This document shows positions 1-9,705 of a stretch of DNA of 64,000 nt, piece by piece. Each line of letters opens with the position of its first letter. The first letter of the stretch is position 1. The position numbers were made by a program, and so were the translations under genes. The notes under the pieces are model-generated. The model was not told the DNA's origin. It did not search any database and was given only the letters and a program-made list of their open reading frames with translations. Source of the DNA: AP-15 sp963818695. Lineage in GTDB: Bacteria; Pseudomonadota; Alphaproteobacteria; ATCC43930; CGMCC-115725. The stretch spans positions 186,001 through 250,000 of the forward strand of contig CAWFTG010000011.1 of NCBI GenBank assembly GCA_963818695.1, written 5' to 3'.

Positions 1-495
1 GATATCGATCGGGCGAAGCGAATCCAGCCGATCGCGGCGAAAAACCTTGTCGTTCAGAGCGTGCGGCAGAGCGACCACCTTGGCACCGGTATCGGCGTAC
101 AGCCACCGCCCGGCCTCGATCGGCAGCTGCGTCCCGACATAGTCGGCGCCGACCGCGCGCAGGAAATCCCGTTTGTCGCCGAGCCGGGCCCAGGGGAGGT
201 TGTATTCGTTGCCTACCAGCATCAAAAAGCGGCCGCGCCGGGCCTTCAGCGCGCCCATCAGGGGTTGGATGTATTCGAGCGTATCGGCCGAGCACGAATG
301 CAGCGCGACGACAAACTCGCTATCCTCGACCGCCTTGGCCGCTGCGCGACGCTGATCGCGTCGAAACAGATTGAAGGTCGTGACTGCGAACAGTGGCGAG
401 CGCTCGAAAGCCTCGACCCAATCCAGATAATAGGAAGATCTGGTTGCGTATTGGAGGGTCAGAACGACGGTGCGGATCCGGCTCTCGGCTCGCAT
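1..495 (-). CDS. Glycosyltransferase-like protein, N-terminal part (cut by window edge)
   Basis: This is the first 165 codons of a gene that runs off the left edge. It starts at an ATG (493-495) and overlaps the end of the upstream 2-epimerase gene by 37 bp, as expected inside an operon. The frame is open throughout. The protein begins with a beta-strand-like stretch (RIRTVVLTLQY), has alternating strand/helix character and includes FVVALHSCSADTLEY and FLMLVGNEYNLPW. That style recalls the N-terminal domains of the two large glycosyltransferases further upstream in the operon, but I cannot show homology. The catalytic half is outside the window, so the family call is an inference from context. 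Confidence 0.6.
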   Translation of the reverse strand, partial: MRAESRIRTVVLTLQYATRSSYYLDWVEAFERSPLFAVTTFNLFRRDQRRAAAKAVEDSEFVVALHSCSADTLEYIQPLMGALKARRGRFLMLVGNEYNLPWARLGDKRDFLRAVGADYVGTQLPIEAGRWLYADTGAKVVALPHALNDKVFRRDRLDSLRPIDI

Positions 496-1538
496 CTCAA
501 AAAATTGATTAGAAGCTTCACCGCGCGATCCGCGGCATGCCCATCGCCAAACGCGGAGATATCCTGGCGCGGCGTGTAATCCGGTCCCTTCCACAGTCGA
601 TTCCAGCCGGCCTTGATGGTCTCCTCCCACTCGGTTTCGCTGCGCAAAGTCACGCAGGGAACTTTGTGGAAATAGGCTTCCTTCTGCACACCACCGGAAT
701 CGGTGAAGACGGCAACCGCCGATCGCAGGAGGCGGTGCATGTCGAGATAGCCGAACGGCTCGCACGCCAGTATGCCACCGAGATCGAGGCGCCACTGCGC
801 GATCCGCTTGCGCGTCCTGGGGTGGACCGGGAATACGACGATGCGATCACGTGCCTGCCGGCGCAGGAACTCCACGATTTCAGCGAGTGCAGCTTTGCTT
901 TCTGTGCTTTCGGCCCGATGCACCGTGGCGAGAGCGTAAGAGCGCTCGACGAGACCCAGTTGGTCGAGGATTGGCGACCGCCGGGACGCATCTGCGGCAA
1001 AGCACGCCGCGTCGTACATTACGTCGCCGATGTTATGGACGCCGTCGACGATGCCCTCGCTCCGGAGATTGACGACAGCGGTTTCGGTCGGGCACAGCAG
1101 CAGCGTGCTGAGGTGATCGGTGAGCACGCGGTTGATCTCCTCGGGCATGCGGCGGTTGAAGGAGCGCAGGCCCGCCTCGAGATGCGCGATCGGAATATCC
1201 AGCTTGGCTGCTGCCAATGCACCGGCAAGGCTCGAATTCGTGTCGCCGGGCACGAGGACGAGGTCTGGCCGCTCCTCAACGATGATCCGTTCCAATCCCG
1301 CGAGCATTTTGCCCGTCATTTCGCCGTGGCCACCGCCATGAATGCCCAGATTGACGCGCGGCGCTTGGAGGCCCAGCTCCTCGAAGAAAATCTGCGACAT
1401 CCCGGGATCGAAATGCTGGCCGGTATGGACGAGTGTCTGGCTGATCCCGTCACAGGCTGCAATCGCCCGCGAAACCGGGGCTGCTTTGATGAATTGCGGC
1501 CGCGCGCCGACGACGGTCAGAATCCGCAGCTCGGTCAT
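459..1538 (-). CDS. wbpI: UDP-N-acetylglucosamine 2-epimerase family, probable WbpI-type enzyme
   Basis: This 359-aa protein is a non-hydrolysing UDP-sugar 2-epimerase of the WecB family. It opens with VGARPQFIKAAPVSRAI, followed by LVHTGQHFD, VPGDTNSSLAGALAA, HLEAGLRSFNRRMPEEINR and TDSGGVQKEA, the blocks that form the UDP-sugar site. The N-terminal wording (QFIKAAPVS, HTGQHFDPGMSQIFFEELG) is closer to WbpI/WlbD than to WecB as I recall them. WbpI converts UDP-2,3-diacetamido-glucuronate to the manno epimer. The presence of WbpB-, WbpD- and WbpE-type genes in the same operon supports that substrate. Its start overlaps the upstream SDR gene by 4 bp. A plain WecB role is the alternative. Confidence 0.85.
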   Translation of the reverse strand: MTELRILTVVGARPQFIKAAPVSRAIAACDGISQTLVHTGQHFDPGMSQIFFEELGLQAPRVNLGIHGGGHGEMTGKMLAGLERIIVEERPDLVLVPGDTNSSLAGALAAAKLDIPIAHLEAGLRSFNRRMPEEINRVLTDHLSTLLLCPTETAVVNLRSEGIVDGVHNIGDVMYDAACFAADASRRSPILDQLGLVERSYALATVHRAESTESKAALAEIVEFLRRQARDRIVVFPVHPRTRKRIAQWRLDLGGILACEPFGYLDMHRLLRSAVAVFTDSGGVQKEAYFHKVPCVTLRSETEWEETIKAGWNRLWKGPDYTPRQDISAFGDGHAADRAVKLLINFLRCEPRAGSAPSF

Positions 1539-2602
1539 TCGACCGCATCACCCAGTTGCGGCAGAAAACGGGCATGCTGCAGTATGCAGCGGCAGATCGT
1601 ATCGCGGTTGCCGCGGGTCCATTCGATCGTACGCCGCAACCCCTCGCGCAGCGGCATTGCTGCGGCAAACCCCAGCTCTCGGTGCGCTTTCTCGGGCGCC
1701 CCGAAACGTTTGCCGGAGCGGTCCCATTCACGAGCCGGCGCGAAGTCGATCGGCGTCGGATTGCCGGTAAGTTCGTTGACGATGCGGGCGAGATCCAGGA
1801 TCGAGGTCTCGACCCCGGAGGCGAGGTTGTAAACCTCTCCGGGACGGCCGCGCAGCGCGCAGGCGATCAAGCCATCCACGATATCATCGATAAAGATGAA
1901 ATCGCGGGTCGCGGCACCACCGTTCTCGACCGGGAGAGCCCGGCCATGCAGCGACTTCCAGACAAAGGTCGGCGTGACGTTTCGCCATACTGTGTGCGGT
2001 GTCCCACGCCAGCGCCCGGCGCCGAGAATCTCTCCCGGCCCGTATACGTTCTGGAACCGCGCCTTCACAAACGGTAGGTCGTAGTGCAGGAAATAATAAT
2101 TGCCGTACATCTCGCCGATCAGCTTCGAAATCGAATATGGGCTGTCGTGAAACAGCGAGACCGGCGCATCCTCGGCAGTGGCAGTCGCCTGACTGGCTGT
2201 CTTGGCGGCGACAGCACATCCGGCCGCTGCGTAAACCACTTTCTTCAGCGAGCTGAAATCCTTCAAACGGTCAAGCAGTTTCAATGTTGTCAATGCGTTG
2301 TTCTGATGATCGGCGAGCGGATCGTGGATCGACGACTGATTCCCGTGATAACAGGCGAGGTGAAATACAAAATCGAGATCGAGCGGTAATGCTCCGAGTA
2401 CCTTATCCGCGGTAATCGAATCGAACACGAAGTCTACAGTGAGATGTTCCGGCACGTTGCTAATGTCGGCCGACAGTAGATTATCAACTATAATCAACCG
2501 CCGCGGCTGCAATTCCAATAGCCGGCGGACGAGGGCGCCGCCTACGAAACCGGCACCCCCGATGATAAGGATCGTTGACCCGGCGAAACCCGATTCTGTC
2601 AC
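1535..2602 (-). CDS. NAD-dependent nucleotide-sugar epimerase/dehydratase (extended SDR)
   Basis: This 355-aa extended short-chain dehydrogenase has a Rossmann fold near residues 10-40 with IIGGAGFVGGAL (GxxGxxG) and the catalytic YSISK motif near residue 157. The substrate loop includes RFQNVYGPGE, and later RDFIFIDDIVDGL is typical of UDP-sugar epimerases. It is the largest of three consecutive SDRs and overlaps the next upstream one by 4 bp. Three tandem SDRs next to AsnB-like and diacetamido-uronate genes recall WbmF/WbmG/WbmH of the Bordetella O-antigen locus, proposed C4 epimerases for 2,3-diacetamido-uronic acids. This longer protein would be the WbmF-like member. The exact reaction is not readable from sequence. 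Confidence 0.85.
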   Translation of the reverse strand: MTESGFAGSTILIIGGAGFVGGALVRRLLELQPRRLIIVDNLLSADISNVPEHLTVDFVFDSITADKVLGALPLDLDFVFHLACYHGNQSSIHDPLADHQNNALTTLKLLDRLKDFSSLKKVVYAAAGCAVAAKTASQATATAEDAPVSLFHDSPYSISKLIGEMYGNYYFLHYDLPFVKARFQNVYGPGEILGAGRWRGTPHTVWRNVTPTFVWKSLHGRALPVENGGAATRDFIFIDDIVDGLIACALRGRPGEVYNLASGVETSILDLARIVNELTGNPTPIDFAPAREWDRSGKRFGAPEKAHRELGFAAAMPLREGLRRTIEWTRGNRDTICRCILQHARFLPQLGDAVE

Positions 2603-3540
2603 GGCTTTTCGGCCGGCGGAGGCCGCAAGTGGCTATGGATGGCCGTGACCCCGTAGGTGTCGTACCAGCGGACCATACGGGTGATCGATTCGGAAAGACC
2701 CAGTTCCGCTCTCCAGCCCAGGGCGGCGCGGGTGCGGGACGGGTCGAGCACTACGGCGGGGATATCGTCAGTGGCTGGCGGTACAACCGGGATGGGTTGC
2801 GGCAGGGTGATCCCGAGACAAGCCGCGATCGTATTGAACACCTCTGCGATCGTATGGCCCTCGCCGGTCGAAACGTTGAAGATCCCGGTCGGGGCATCGT
2901 CGCGCAGCACGATCCTCATCAGCGCGAGGAAATCTGAGATGTCCAGGAAATCGCGCACCGTATCGGTGCAGAAGCATTTTTGTCCGCTCTTGAGCCGCTT
3001 ATAAAAAGTTGGAATGGGTCCGATCGCGAGACGCGGTCCGGTAATGTTGGCGAGCCGCAGCGAGACCCATGGCAGATCGCTGATCGCGAGGTAAGCCTCT
3101 CCGGCAGTCTTGGATATGCCGTAGCTGGTAAATGCGCGCGTCGGATGATCGACCGGTATCGGAACGCGCTCGGGCCGCCCGTAGCACAGCGCAGTCTGAA
3201 GATACACAAACCGCTTTACACTCACGCGCCGAGCCGCCTCGATGGTGTTGATCGTACCTGAGACGTTGGTGGCCACATCTTCTCGCCAATCGTTCGGATC
3301 CTTGTACGACGCAGCGCTGTGTATCACGTGTGTCGGCGCGAACCGGGCAAAGGCGGCGTCGACCAATTGCCGGTCGGCGATCGTCCCGGCGACGATTTGG
3401 AGCCGGGGCAATGCACTCAGCGCCTCGCGAGAGCCGGTGCTGAAATTGTCGATGACGAGTATCTCGTCGCCTTGCGCCAAATATTCTTCGATGAGATTGG
3501 AGCCGAGGCAGCCGGCCCCGCCGGTAATCAGAAGCCTCAC
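2599..3540 (-). CDS. NAD-dependent nucleotide-sugar epimerase (WbmG/WbmH-like SDR)
   Basis: This 313-aa extended SDR starts with LLITGGAGCLGSNL, carries the YGISK catalytic motif near residue 140 and RLANITGPR in the substrate loop. It is clearly paralogous to the next gene upstream: the two share HSAASYKDPNDW/HTAASYKNPDDW, YLQTALCYG/YFQTALCYG and SRTRAALG-type C-termini at matching positions. Tandem duplication is therefore likely, or the pair may act as two similar epimerases or as a heteromer. It overlaps the neighbouring SDR genes by 4 bp on one side and 1 bp on the other. The likely job is epimerisation of a UDP-linked diacetamido-uronic acid, by analogy with Bordetella WbmG/WbmH. Confidence 0.85.
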   Translation of the reverse strand: MRLLITGGAGCLGSNLIEEYLAQGDEILVIDNFSTGSREALSALPRLQIVAGTIADRQLVDAAFARFAPTHVIHSAASYKDPNDWREDVATNVSGTINTIEAARRVSVKRFVYLQTALCYGRPERVPIPVDHPTRAFTSYGISKTAGEAYLAISDLPWVSLRLANITGPRLAIGPIPTFYKRLKSGQKCFCTDTVRDFLDISDFLALMRIVLRDDAPTGIFNVSTGEGHTIAEVFNTIAACLGITLPQPIPVVPPATDDIPAVVLDPSRTRAALGWRAELGLSESITRMVRWYDTYGVTAIHSHLRPPPAEKP

Positions 3541-4475
3541 TAGTTCTGCTCGGTCCGAAGATGGGTGTACCCGCCTTGCACCCCCTGCTGCCGGTAATAA
3601 GAAACAGTCTCGGCAACGATCTCATCCAGGGGCGTGAACTCCACCTGGCCGAAATCACGGAAGGTGCGGCTCGGGTCCAATAGGATGGTGGGCGCGTCGT
3701 CAGGTCCGAGCGGACGGATTTCCGGCTCGGGGTAATGATTGAGCTGCATCGCCCGGACAACCGCGTCATACAGCTCCTTGATTGCCACATCCCTTCCCGA
3801 TGAGAAGTGATAGGTGCCGGTGCCGGTTCCGTTCGCCGCCCTCAGAACGGTTTGGGCCAAATCGCGCACGAATACAAAATCGCGCCGCGCCTCGGTGACG
3901 AAGCAACGCTTCCCTTGCGACAAACGATCGAAAAAGATCGGCAATGGCCCGCTGACATTGCGCGGGCCGACGATATTGGCAAGGCGGAAGGTGACCCAGT
4001 CGACGCCGCTCAGCTGCACGTACTGCTCGCCGGCGGTCTTTGAGATCGCATAGCTGCTGTTCACCGGATTGAGAGGATGAGCCAACGTGATCGGCTGTTC
4101 CAGCGGCTTGGTACCGTAACACAGCGCCGTCTGAAAGTAGATCAATCGGCCGACCTTATGGTCCTTGCAGGAGCGAGCGATGTTGGCGCTGCCGACGCAG
4201 TTGGTCAGTGCATCTCCGTGCCAATCATCGGGGTTCTTGTAGGATGCCGCGGTGTGCACCACGACGTCGGGAAGAAAATCGCCGATCAGCCCATCGACGA
4301 CGCGCTCGTCGACGATGCTGTCCTCGATGAGCTGCAGCCGAGGCTGCGGCTTCAAATTATCGCGGCGGCCGGTCGCGAAATTATCGATCGCGAGGACTTC
4401 GTCGCCACGGGCGAGCAGCAGATCGACGACGGTCGAGCCGACGAGACCGGACCCCCCGGTTACGAAAACTTTCAT
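3540..4475 (-). CDS. NAD-dependent nucleotide-sugar epimerase (WbmG/WbmH-like SDR), tandem paralogue
   Basis: This 311-aa extended SDR has FVTGGSGLVGSTV at the N-terminus, YAISK near residue 142 as catalytic Tyr/Lys, and FRLANIVGPRNVSGPLPIFF in the substrate region. It is a close paralogue of the downstream 313-aa SDR, with the same length and the same order of conserved blocks. The stop codon abuts the next gene's start with a 1-base overlap, which implies translational coupling. It lies 24 bp after the end of the AsnB-like gene. Family knowledge gives NAD-dependent epimerisation or dehydration of a nucleotide sugar; the substrate is inferred from the surrounding wbp/wbm-like genes. Confidence 0.85.
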   Translation of the reverse strand: MKVFVTGGSGLVGSTVVDLLLARGDEVLAIDNFATGRRDNLKPQPRLQLIEDSIVDERVVDGLIGDFLPDVVVHTAASYKNPDDWHGDALTNCVGSANIARSCKDHKVGRLIYFQTALCYGTKPLEQPITLAHPLNPVNSSYAISKTAGEQYVQLSGVDWVTFRLANIVGPRNVSGPLPIFFDRLSQGKRCFVTEARRDFVFVRDLAQTVLRAANGTGTGTYHFSSGRDVAIKELYDAVVRAMQLNHYPEPEIRPLGPDDAPTILLDPSRTFRDFGQVEFTPLDEIVAETVSYYRQQGVQGGYTHLRTEQN

Positions 4476-4499
4476 ACCGGCTTCACCCTTTCACGGTCC

Positions 4500-6459
4500 T
4501 TACTGCCCTAGCCCGGCGACCAGCGACGTTTCAAAAGATCCGGCTTCTGCCAGCATGCCCCGGTAATGGACGGCACGATCATGAAAAATCTGGTGCCATA
4601 GCTCGAGGGACAGCAAGCCCCACACCTTCCGGGAGAAACGGCCGGCGTCTTCGAAATTGGCGAGAACGGCTTCGGCGTTGAGGAATGGGCGCTGCCGGGC
4701 GTGACGGCTGCGGAAAGTATCCTGCACAAGGCCGCGCAATTCCCCTGAAAACCATTCTTGCAATGGGACCGGAAAGCCCATCTTGTCGCGCCGATTGGCG
4801 ATTACAGACGGCAAAACGTCGGCATAGGCAAGTTTTAGAAGGTGCTTCATCCTGCCGCCTTCGAATTTCACATCGGCCGGGACGGTCGCGAGGAATTCGA
4901 TCAGTGGATGGTCGAGAAGGGGCACGCGGCTCTCTAGCCCGTGTGCCATGCTCATCCGATCCTCGACCTGAAGTAATGCCGGCAGCAGACATTTGAAGTC
5001 AAAATGCGTCATCTTGTCAAAATAGGCTTCCTTTCTGACGTTGCTTTGGTTGTTAAAAATTGACAAAAAGTTGGCAAACACACGATCTTTATCCAAAAGT
5101 GTCCAATCGATCTCCTCCTCCATGTCCGTTGAGCGGTCGACCAGGCGAAAATATCGGTCATCGAGGCCATTGAACAAACCTTCTCGCCAGAACTCCTTCA
5201 TCATCGGCTTGTATTCGCGCAGTAGACCGAGGTTCGGCACGATCAATTCGATCGTCACGACGAAATTGCCGTTTTTATAGGTCCCATCGAGGGCGGCCTT
5301 GATGCATTGCTCGAAGTAAGCCAGCAGATATCGCGCGTATCCGCCAAAGATCTCGTCGCCGCCTTGCCCGCCCAACACCACCTTCACGTGGCGCGACGCG
5401 AGCTGCGAGACCATGAATTGCGGGAATGAGCCAGGTCCTGCCACCGGAAAATCGAGGTGGTAGAGGACCTCGTCTATGTGGTCGCGAAAATGCCGGGCCG
5501 TAATATCGATGAGATGCAAGTTGGCGCGTGCCTGATCCACCGCTACGGCGGCGTAATGGCTCTCGTCGTAACCCTCGAACTCGGTGAAGCGGCCGTGAAA
5601 ACAGTCGGCGATGCCGCGCTCGCTGTTGCCGGCAAGGATCGCGATCAAGCTCGAATCGATGCCGCCCGAAACATAAGCGCCGATCGGCACGTCGCTGCGC
5701 AGGTGAAGGTTTACCGAGTTCGTCGAGCAGCTCGGCGAGATGCCGCTCGAAATATCGTGCGCTGTGGTCGCCGTCGATCTGGTAATAGACGTCCCAATAT
5801 CGCCAGACGCGGACGTTGCCGTTCTCGACGGCCAGTGCATGCCCCGGCAAAAGCTGCTTGACGCCGCGGAACAGGGTGGCCTCGCCGATCGTGTACTGGA
5901 AGGTCAGATACTCGGCGAGCGCGGCGGGATCGGTTTCGATTTCAGGCAGAAACGGCAGCAATGCCTTTGCCTCGGAAGCAAAGACAAATCGATTTCCGAC
6001 CAGAGTGTAGTAGAAGGGCTTGATGCCGAAGCGGTCGCGTGCGCAGAAAAGACGCTGCCGCCGGTCGTCCCAGACGGCAAAGGCAAACATGCCGCGCAAT
6101 CGATCGAGGCAGTCGGTGTCATAGCGGTCGTAGGCCGCCAGAATCACCTCGGTATCCGAGTTCGAACGGAATTTCCAGCCGGGGGATAGCTCGGCGCGGA
6201 GCTCAAGGTAGTTGTAAATCTCGCCATTGTATGTGATGGCGGTCGGGCCAGGAACCGCCATTGGCTGTCGCGCCGCATTGCTCAAGTCGATGATCGCCAA
6301 ACGACGGTGAGCGAGCCCGACGGAGTGTGCCGGCGAAATCCAGGCGCCACTTCCGTCCGGGCCGCGGTGGGCGACTAGGCGGTCAAGCACCGCGAGCGAG
6401 GAAGCCAGTCGAGGGATCGGCGTCCCATCGGTCGAGGCGATGCCTGCGATTCCGCACAT
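4500..6459 (-). CDS. asnB: Asparagine-synthase-like glutamine amidotransferase (AsnB family), frameshifted
   Basis: Two overlapping reading frames together make one AsnB-type protein of about 652 aa. The first encodes the class II glutaminase domain: MCGIAGI with the N-terminal Cys nucleophile, HRGPDGSG, YNGEIYNY and SDTEVILAAY. The second encodes the ATP-pyrophosphatase domain with SGGIDSSLIA, GGQGGDEIFGGY and LESRVPLLDH. The join is near 5720, where LLDEL in one frame continues as VNLHLRSDVPIG in the other. The span is a multiple of three plus one, and removing one G of a GG pair restores the frame. In O-antigen clusters such proteins amidate sugar carboxyl groups (WbpS-like) rather than make free asparagine; that role is inferred. 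Confidence 0.85.
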
Positions 6460-6506
6460 TCTATGCGTCGTTCCCCGGCGTTAGCAGAATCAAACCGAAC
6501 CGATCG

Positions 6507-7805
6507 TCACGCCACCGCTTCGGCTTGTCGGGGGATGCGAACCGACCGTCCGGTAACTTCGTCGACAAGGCGACAAAGCCGCAATGACTCCGTCTCCCAC
6601 CTCAGCTCGCGTGCAAGCGCCGCGACCGCAGAACGCACCCCGGCAGTGTCCTCGGCACAACACAAGATTGCCGCGGCCAAGGACGGCGGGTCGAGACGAT
6701 CGAGACGCGCGCCGATTGCGTTGCGGCCGATCACCGCTTCGATCTCGGGCAGCGCCGCGCGAACCAGGGGCAATCCTGCGGCAATCACCTGGAAAAAGCC
6801 GTTGGGCAAAGCATACCGATAATTGGCAGAATAAGCTTCGTAGATCACCAGACCGAGATCGGCCGTGCGAACAAACGGAACCACTTGGGTTGGTGGGACA
6901 TGCCGCCCGAAGTGGACGCGGGAGGCTGCCGGATGTCGACGAAGCCTCTCGCTGTCGGCCTCGTAGCCGCGTCCGACAAACGCAAGGTGGAAACGCGTCG
7001 GAAGCATGGCCAGGGCATCGACTGCGGTGTCGACCGCCATTCCCGGCTTTCGGTTGCCGACCACGACGCAGAGGCGATCGGCCGGCGCCAGGGACAATGA
7101 TTTGCGCAGATCCGAGTCGACAGCTTGGTCCAGCCGCTCGTCATGGCAATTGCGTAGGACAATGGGACGCCGGCCGAAGGTTCGCTCCATCAGGGCCGCG
7201 ATGCCGTTACTGACCGTTACCGTAGCATCCGCCGCAGCTACGAGACGCTCTTCGAGCGCATCCAAAAAGGGCCTCACGCGATTGCGGTCAAAGGCGAGCT
7301 GCCGCTCCGGCGGCTCGATGCCTCGATAGAAATCATGCGCGTCGTAGATAATGCGGGCCCCCGTGCGCGCTGTTATCGGGGCAACTGCGCGATGCAACTC
7401 GAAGGAATGCAGGTAGTAGAGCTCAGCCGGCGGAACGCACCCGCGCGGGCGCCAGCAATGGTGCCACCACTCCCAACCGCGGAAACCGAGATAAAGGGCG
7501 AGCTCGCCGCCACCTCCCAACCGGCCACTGCGCGCCATCGCGACAGCGCCGCGGCGGGCGCGTCGCCTTGGTGAGGTCAAGGCGCGGCGGATGGGCCGAG
7601 ATCCCAACGATCGGACTTCGACCGCGTCTCCCCAAAACCGGGTCGCACTTGCCCGGCCCTCGATGACAATCGAGTGCCAGCCTGCCTCGCCGAAGCTCCG
7701 CGCAATACGGAAGGCCCGGCTGTCGGCGTCGAGCGGCAACGGCGTAAGCGAGACAATGGTCCCGCGTGTGGGGCTCGGCGTCATCCTCTCAGGCCGACAC
7801 CGCAA
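6507..7805 (-). CDS. Glycosyltransferase family 4-like
   Basis: This protein of up to 432 aa has a GT-B layout. An N-terminal half contains YYLHSFELHRAVAPI, IIYDAHDFYRGIEPPE and the acceptor-side helix TVTVSNGIAALMERTFGRRPIVLRN. A C-terminal half contains DRLCVVVGNRKPGM, LAFVGRGYE, the donor-side VPFVRTADLGLVIYEAYSANYRYALPNGFFQVIAAGLPLV and the conserved ALPNGFFQ...AGLPLV block. The annotated GTG/ATG choice is uncertain: an internal Met eight residues in, at 7784, just after the upstream gene's stop at 7789, is equally plausible. It sits between two AsnB-like genes and probably adds a sugar to the cluster's repeat unit. Donor and acceptor are unknown. Confidence 0.8.
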   Translation of the reverse strand: MRCRPERMTPSPTRGTIVSLTPLPLDADSRAFRIARSFGEAGWHSIVIEGRASATRFWGDAVEVRSLGSRPIRRALTSPRRRARRGAVAMARSGRLGGGGELALYLGFRGWEWWHHCWRPRGCVPPAELYYLHSFELHRAVAPITARTGARIIYDAHDFYRGIEPPERQLAFDRNRVRPFLDALEERLVAAADATVTVSNGIAALMERTFGRRPIVLRNCHDERLDQAVDSDLRKSLSLAPADRLCVVVGNRKPGMAVDTAVDALAMLPTRFHLAFVGRGYEADSERLRRHPAASRVHFGRHVPPTQVVPFVRTADLGLVIYEAYSANYRYALPNGFFQVIAAGLPLVRAALPEIEAVIGRNAIGARLDRLDPPSLAAAILCCAEDTAGVRSAVAALARELRWETESLRLCRLVDEVTGRSVRIPRQAEAVA

Positions 7806-9690
7806 ATACGCGGCCCCAAATACCGAGATTGATAATGCGCCAAAGCGAGAAATCGACGGGGCGGCGCCCCTCGATCATATCGGCCACATGAGCACGTACA
7901 CCGCGCGGGTTGAGCAGCCCCGGATAGCGTTCGAGGGTCTGCTCGACCCCGCCTTGCACCGCCTCGCGCAACGGTCCACGAAACCAGGTCTCTTCCGGCG
8001 TGGTGAAACCGAGCTTATCGCGCCGCTGCCGGATTTTTTCGGGCAGGATTCCCCTCATCGCGCGGCGCAGCACGCGTTTGGTGTCGCCACCCACGATCTT
8101 GTGCCGGTCGCCAAGGCCGAGCGAGAACTCCACAAGGCGGTGATCGAGGAACGGCACTCGTGCCTCGATCCCGTGCGCCATGCTGTTACGATCTTCCCAA
8201 TGCAGCAGCATTGCCAAGTTCGAGGTGTGGGTCAACACGACACAAAGCTCGCCAATGCCGGTTATGGCAGGCCGTCCAATGCTCTCGCGAGCGGTTTCCA
8301 ACGGGCTCCGGCCGAGATGCGGCCGCAGCGCTTCACTATCGAGCCAGTTGTGCTGCAGCAAAAGTCGGCGCTCTCGTTGCAGCCACCAGCGCAACTGCGC
8401 CGGCAGCAGCGGCAAAAGAAAAGTGCGGGCCTGTTCGGCAAATGAAATGCCGTGCCACGCATGGCGTTGCAGCATGGCATGCACCAGCGTCGCGAAGCGG
8501 CGCTGCTGGATCAAACTGGCGAAATAATACGGGAAGCACCCGTGATAGCCGGCAAGCTGCTCATCCGCGCCCTGTCCGTCGAGCATAACCTTGAGCCCGG
8601 CGCGGCGCGCCTCGGCGAAGACACACCATTGCGCGAAGATACTGGTGCTGCCATATGGCTCGTCCTGATGCCAGGTAAGACGTTCGGCCAACGCAAACGC
8701 ATCCGCGAAATGCGGATAGCACCAATGCGGGGTGCACTGGGTACACTCGACCGCCGCTTCCATGAACGGGCGTTCATCGACGCTCTTCACGTCATAGCAG
8801 GCACTGACGCTGTTGACTTTCGCGCCGTTCTCCGCGGCGTCGAGCTCGCGCGCCATCAGGCAGACGATTGACGAGCTGTCGAGCCCGCCCGACAGGCAGC
8901 TGCCTACCGGTACATCCGAGCGCAGGTGGATTTTGACGGAGGCGGCGAGCAACTCACGAAAGCGCCGGCTTGCCTCCTCTTCGGAGAGGTCGAGGGTCGC
9001 CGGCTCTGGGATGTGGTACCAGCGACGAACCGGTACGGCATCGCCCGGCCGCCATTGGCTCAGATCGAGCCGCAAGCATTCGCCGCCACGCAGCTGGCGC
9101 ACGCCATGGAACAGCGTCTCGTCGGTGTGCTCCATGATGCCCGCCACCAGAAAATCGTAAGCCCTCGGGATGTTGAGGTGGGCGGAAAATCCCTCTAGCC
9201 CGATAAATTGCTTGATTTCCGAGGCGAAGGCGATACCTCGGGATGTGGCGAAGAAATAGAGCGGCTTGATGGCAAACCGATCGCGCGCCGCAATCAGCGA
9301 ATGCGCCACCCTATCCCACAGCACAAACGCGAACATCCCGATGCAGCGCTCGAGGGCAGCTTCGCCCCATTCGGCCAAAGCCGCGAGCAGAACCTCCGTG
9401 TCCGAGCGGGTCCGAAAGCGATGCCCGAGCGCGGCAAGCTCGTCGCGCAGCTCGAGATGGTTATAAATTTCGCCATTGTAGACGATCCAATAGCGCTCCT
9501 CCGCATAATCCATCGGCTGCTGCGCCGCGTCGGACAAATCAATGATGCTGAGCCGCCGGTGCCCGAGCGCGACCGAGCCGGCGAGACTCTCGAAAACCCG
9601 CCAACCGGACCCGTCTGGCCCGCGATGCGCGACTATATCGATGTGTGCCGGATTGGGCGGGAACCCGACCGAAGACCAGATGCCGCACAT
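7789..9690 (-). CDS. asnB: Asparagine-synthase-like glutamine amidotransferase (AsnB family), intact copy
   Basis: This 633-aa protein is a complete AsnB-type enzyme. Cys2 of MCGIWSS is the glutaminase nucleophile, followed by HRGPDGSG, YNGEIYNH and RTRSDTEVLLAAL. The synthetase half has the PP-loop SCLSGGLDSSSIVCL, DGQGADEQLAGYHG and IEARVPFLDHRLVEF. It differs enough from the other AsnB copy in the operon that the two are not a recent duplication. Two such enzymes in one polysaccharide operon suggest amidation of two different carboxyl groups, in line with uronic-acid sugars made by the wbp-type genes. True asparagine synthesis cannot be excluded from sequence alone. Confidence 0.9.
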   Translation of the reverse strand: MCGIWSSVGFPPNPAHIDIVAHRGPDGSGWRVFESLAGSVALGHRRLSIIDLSDAAQQPMDYAEERYWIVYNGEIYNHLELRDELAALGHRFRTRSDTEVLLAALAEWGEAALERCIGMFAFVLWDRVAHSLIAARDRFAIKPLYFFATSRGIAFASEIKQFIGLEGFSAHLNIPRAYDFLVAGIMEHTDETLFHGVRQLRGGECLRLDLSQWRPGDAVPVRRWYHIPEPATLDLSEEEASRRFRELLAASVKIHLRSDVPVGSCLSGGLDSSSIVCLMARELDAAENGAKVNSVSACYDVKSVDERPFMEAAVECTQCTPHWCYPHFADAFALAERLTWHQDEPYGSTSIFAQWCVFAEARRAGLKVMLDGQGADEQLAGYHGCFPYYFASLIQQRRFATLVHAMLQRHAWHGISFAEQARTFLLPLLPAQLRWWLQRERRLLLQHNWLDSEALRPHLGRSPLETARESIGRPAITGIGELCVVLTHTSNLAMLLHWEDRNSMAHGIEARVPFLDHRLVEFSLGLGDRHKIVGGDTKRVLRRAMRGILPEKIRQRRDKLGFTTPEETWFRGPLREAVQGGVEQTLERYPGLLNPRGVRAHVADMIEGRRPVDFSLWRIINLGIWGRVFAVSA

Positions 9691-9705
9691 TGCTTCTGGG
9701 ATGTC

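Noticed and set aside
537..1832. Long plus-strand frame opposite the 2-epimerase and SDR genes
   Set aside because: Its composition is Arg/Gln/Asp-rich with no recognisable motif, and it mirrors two clear enzyme genes on the other strand.
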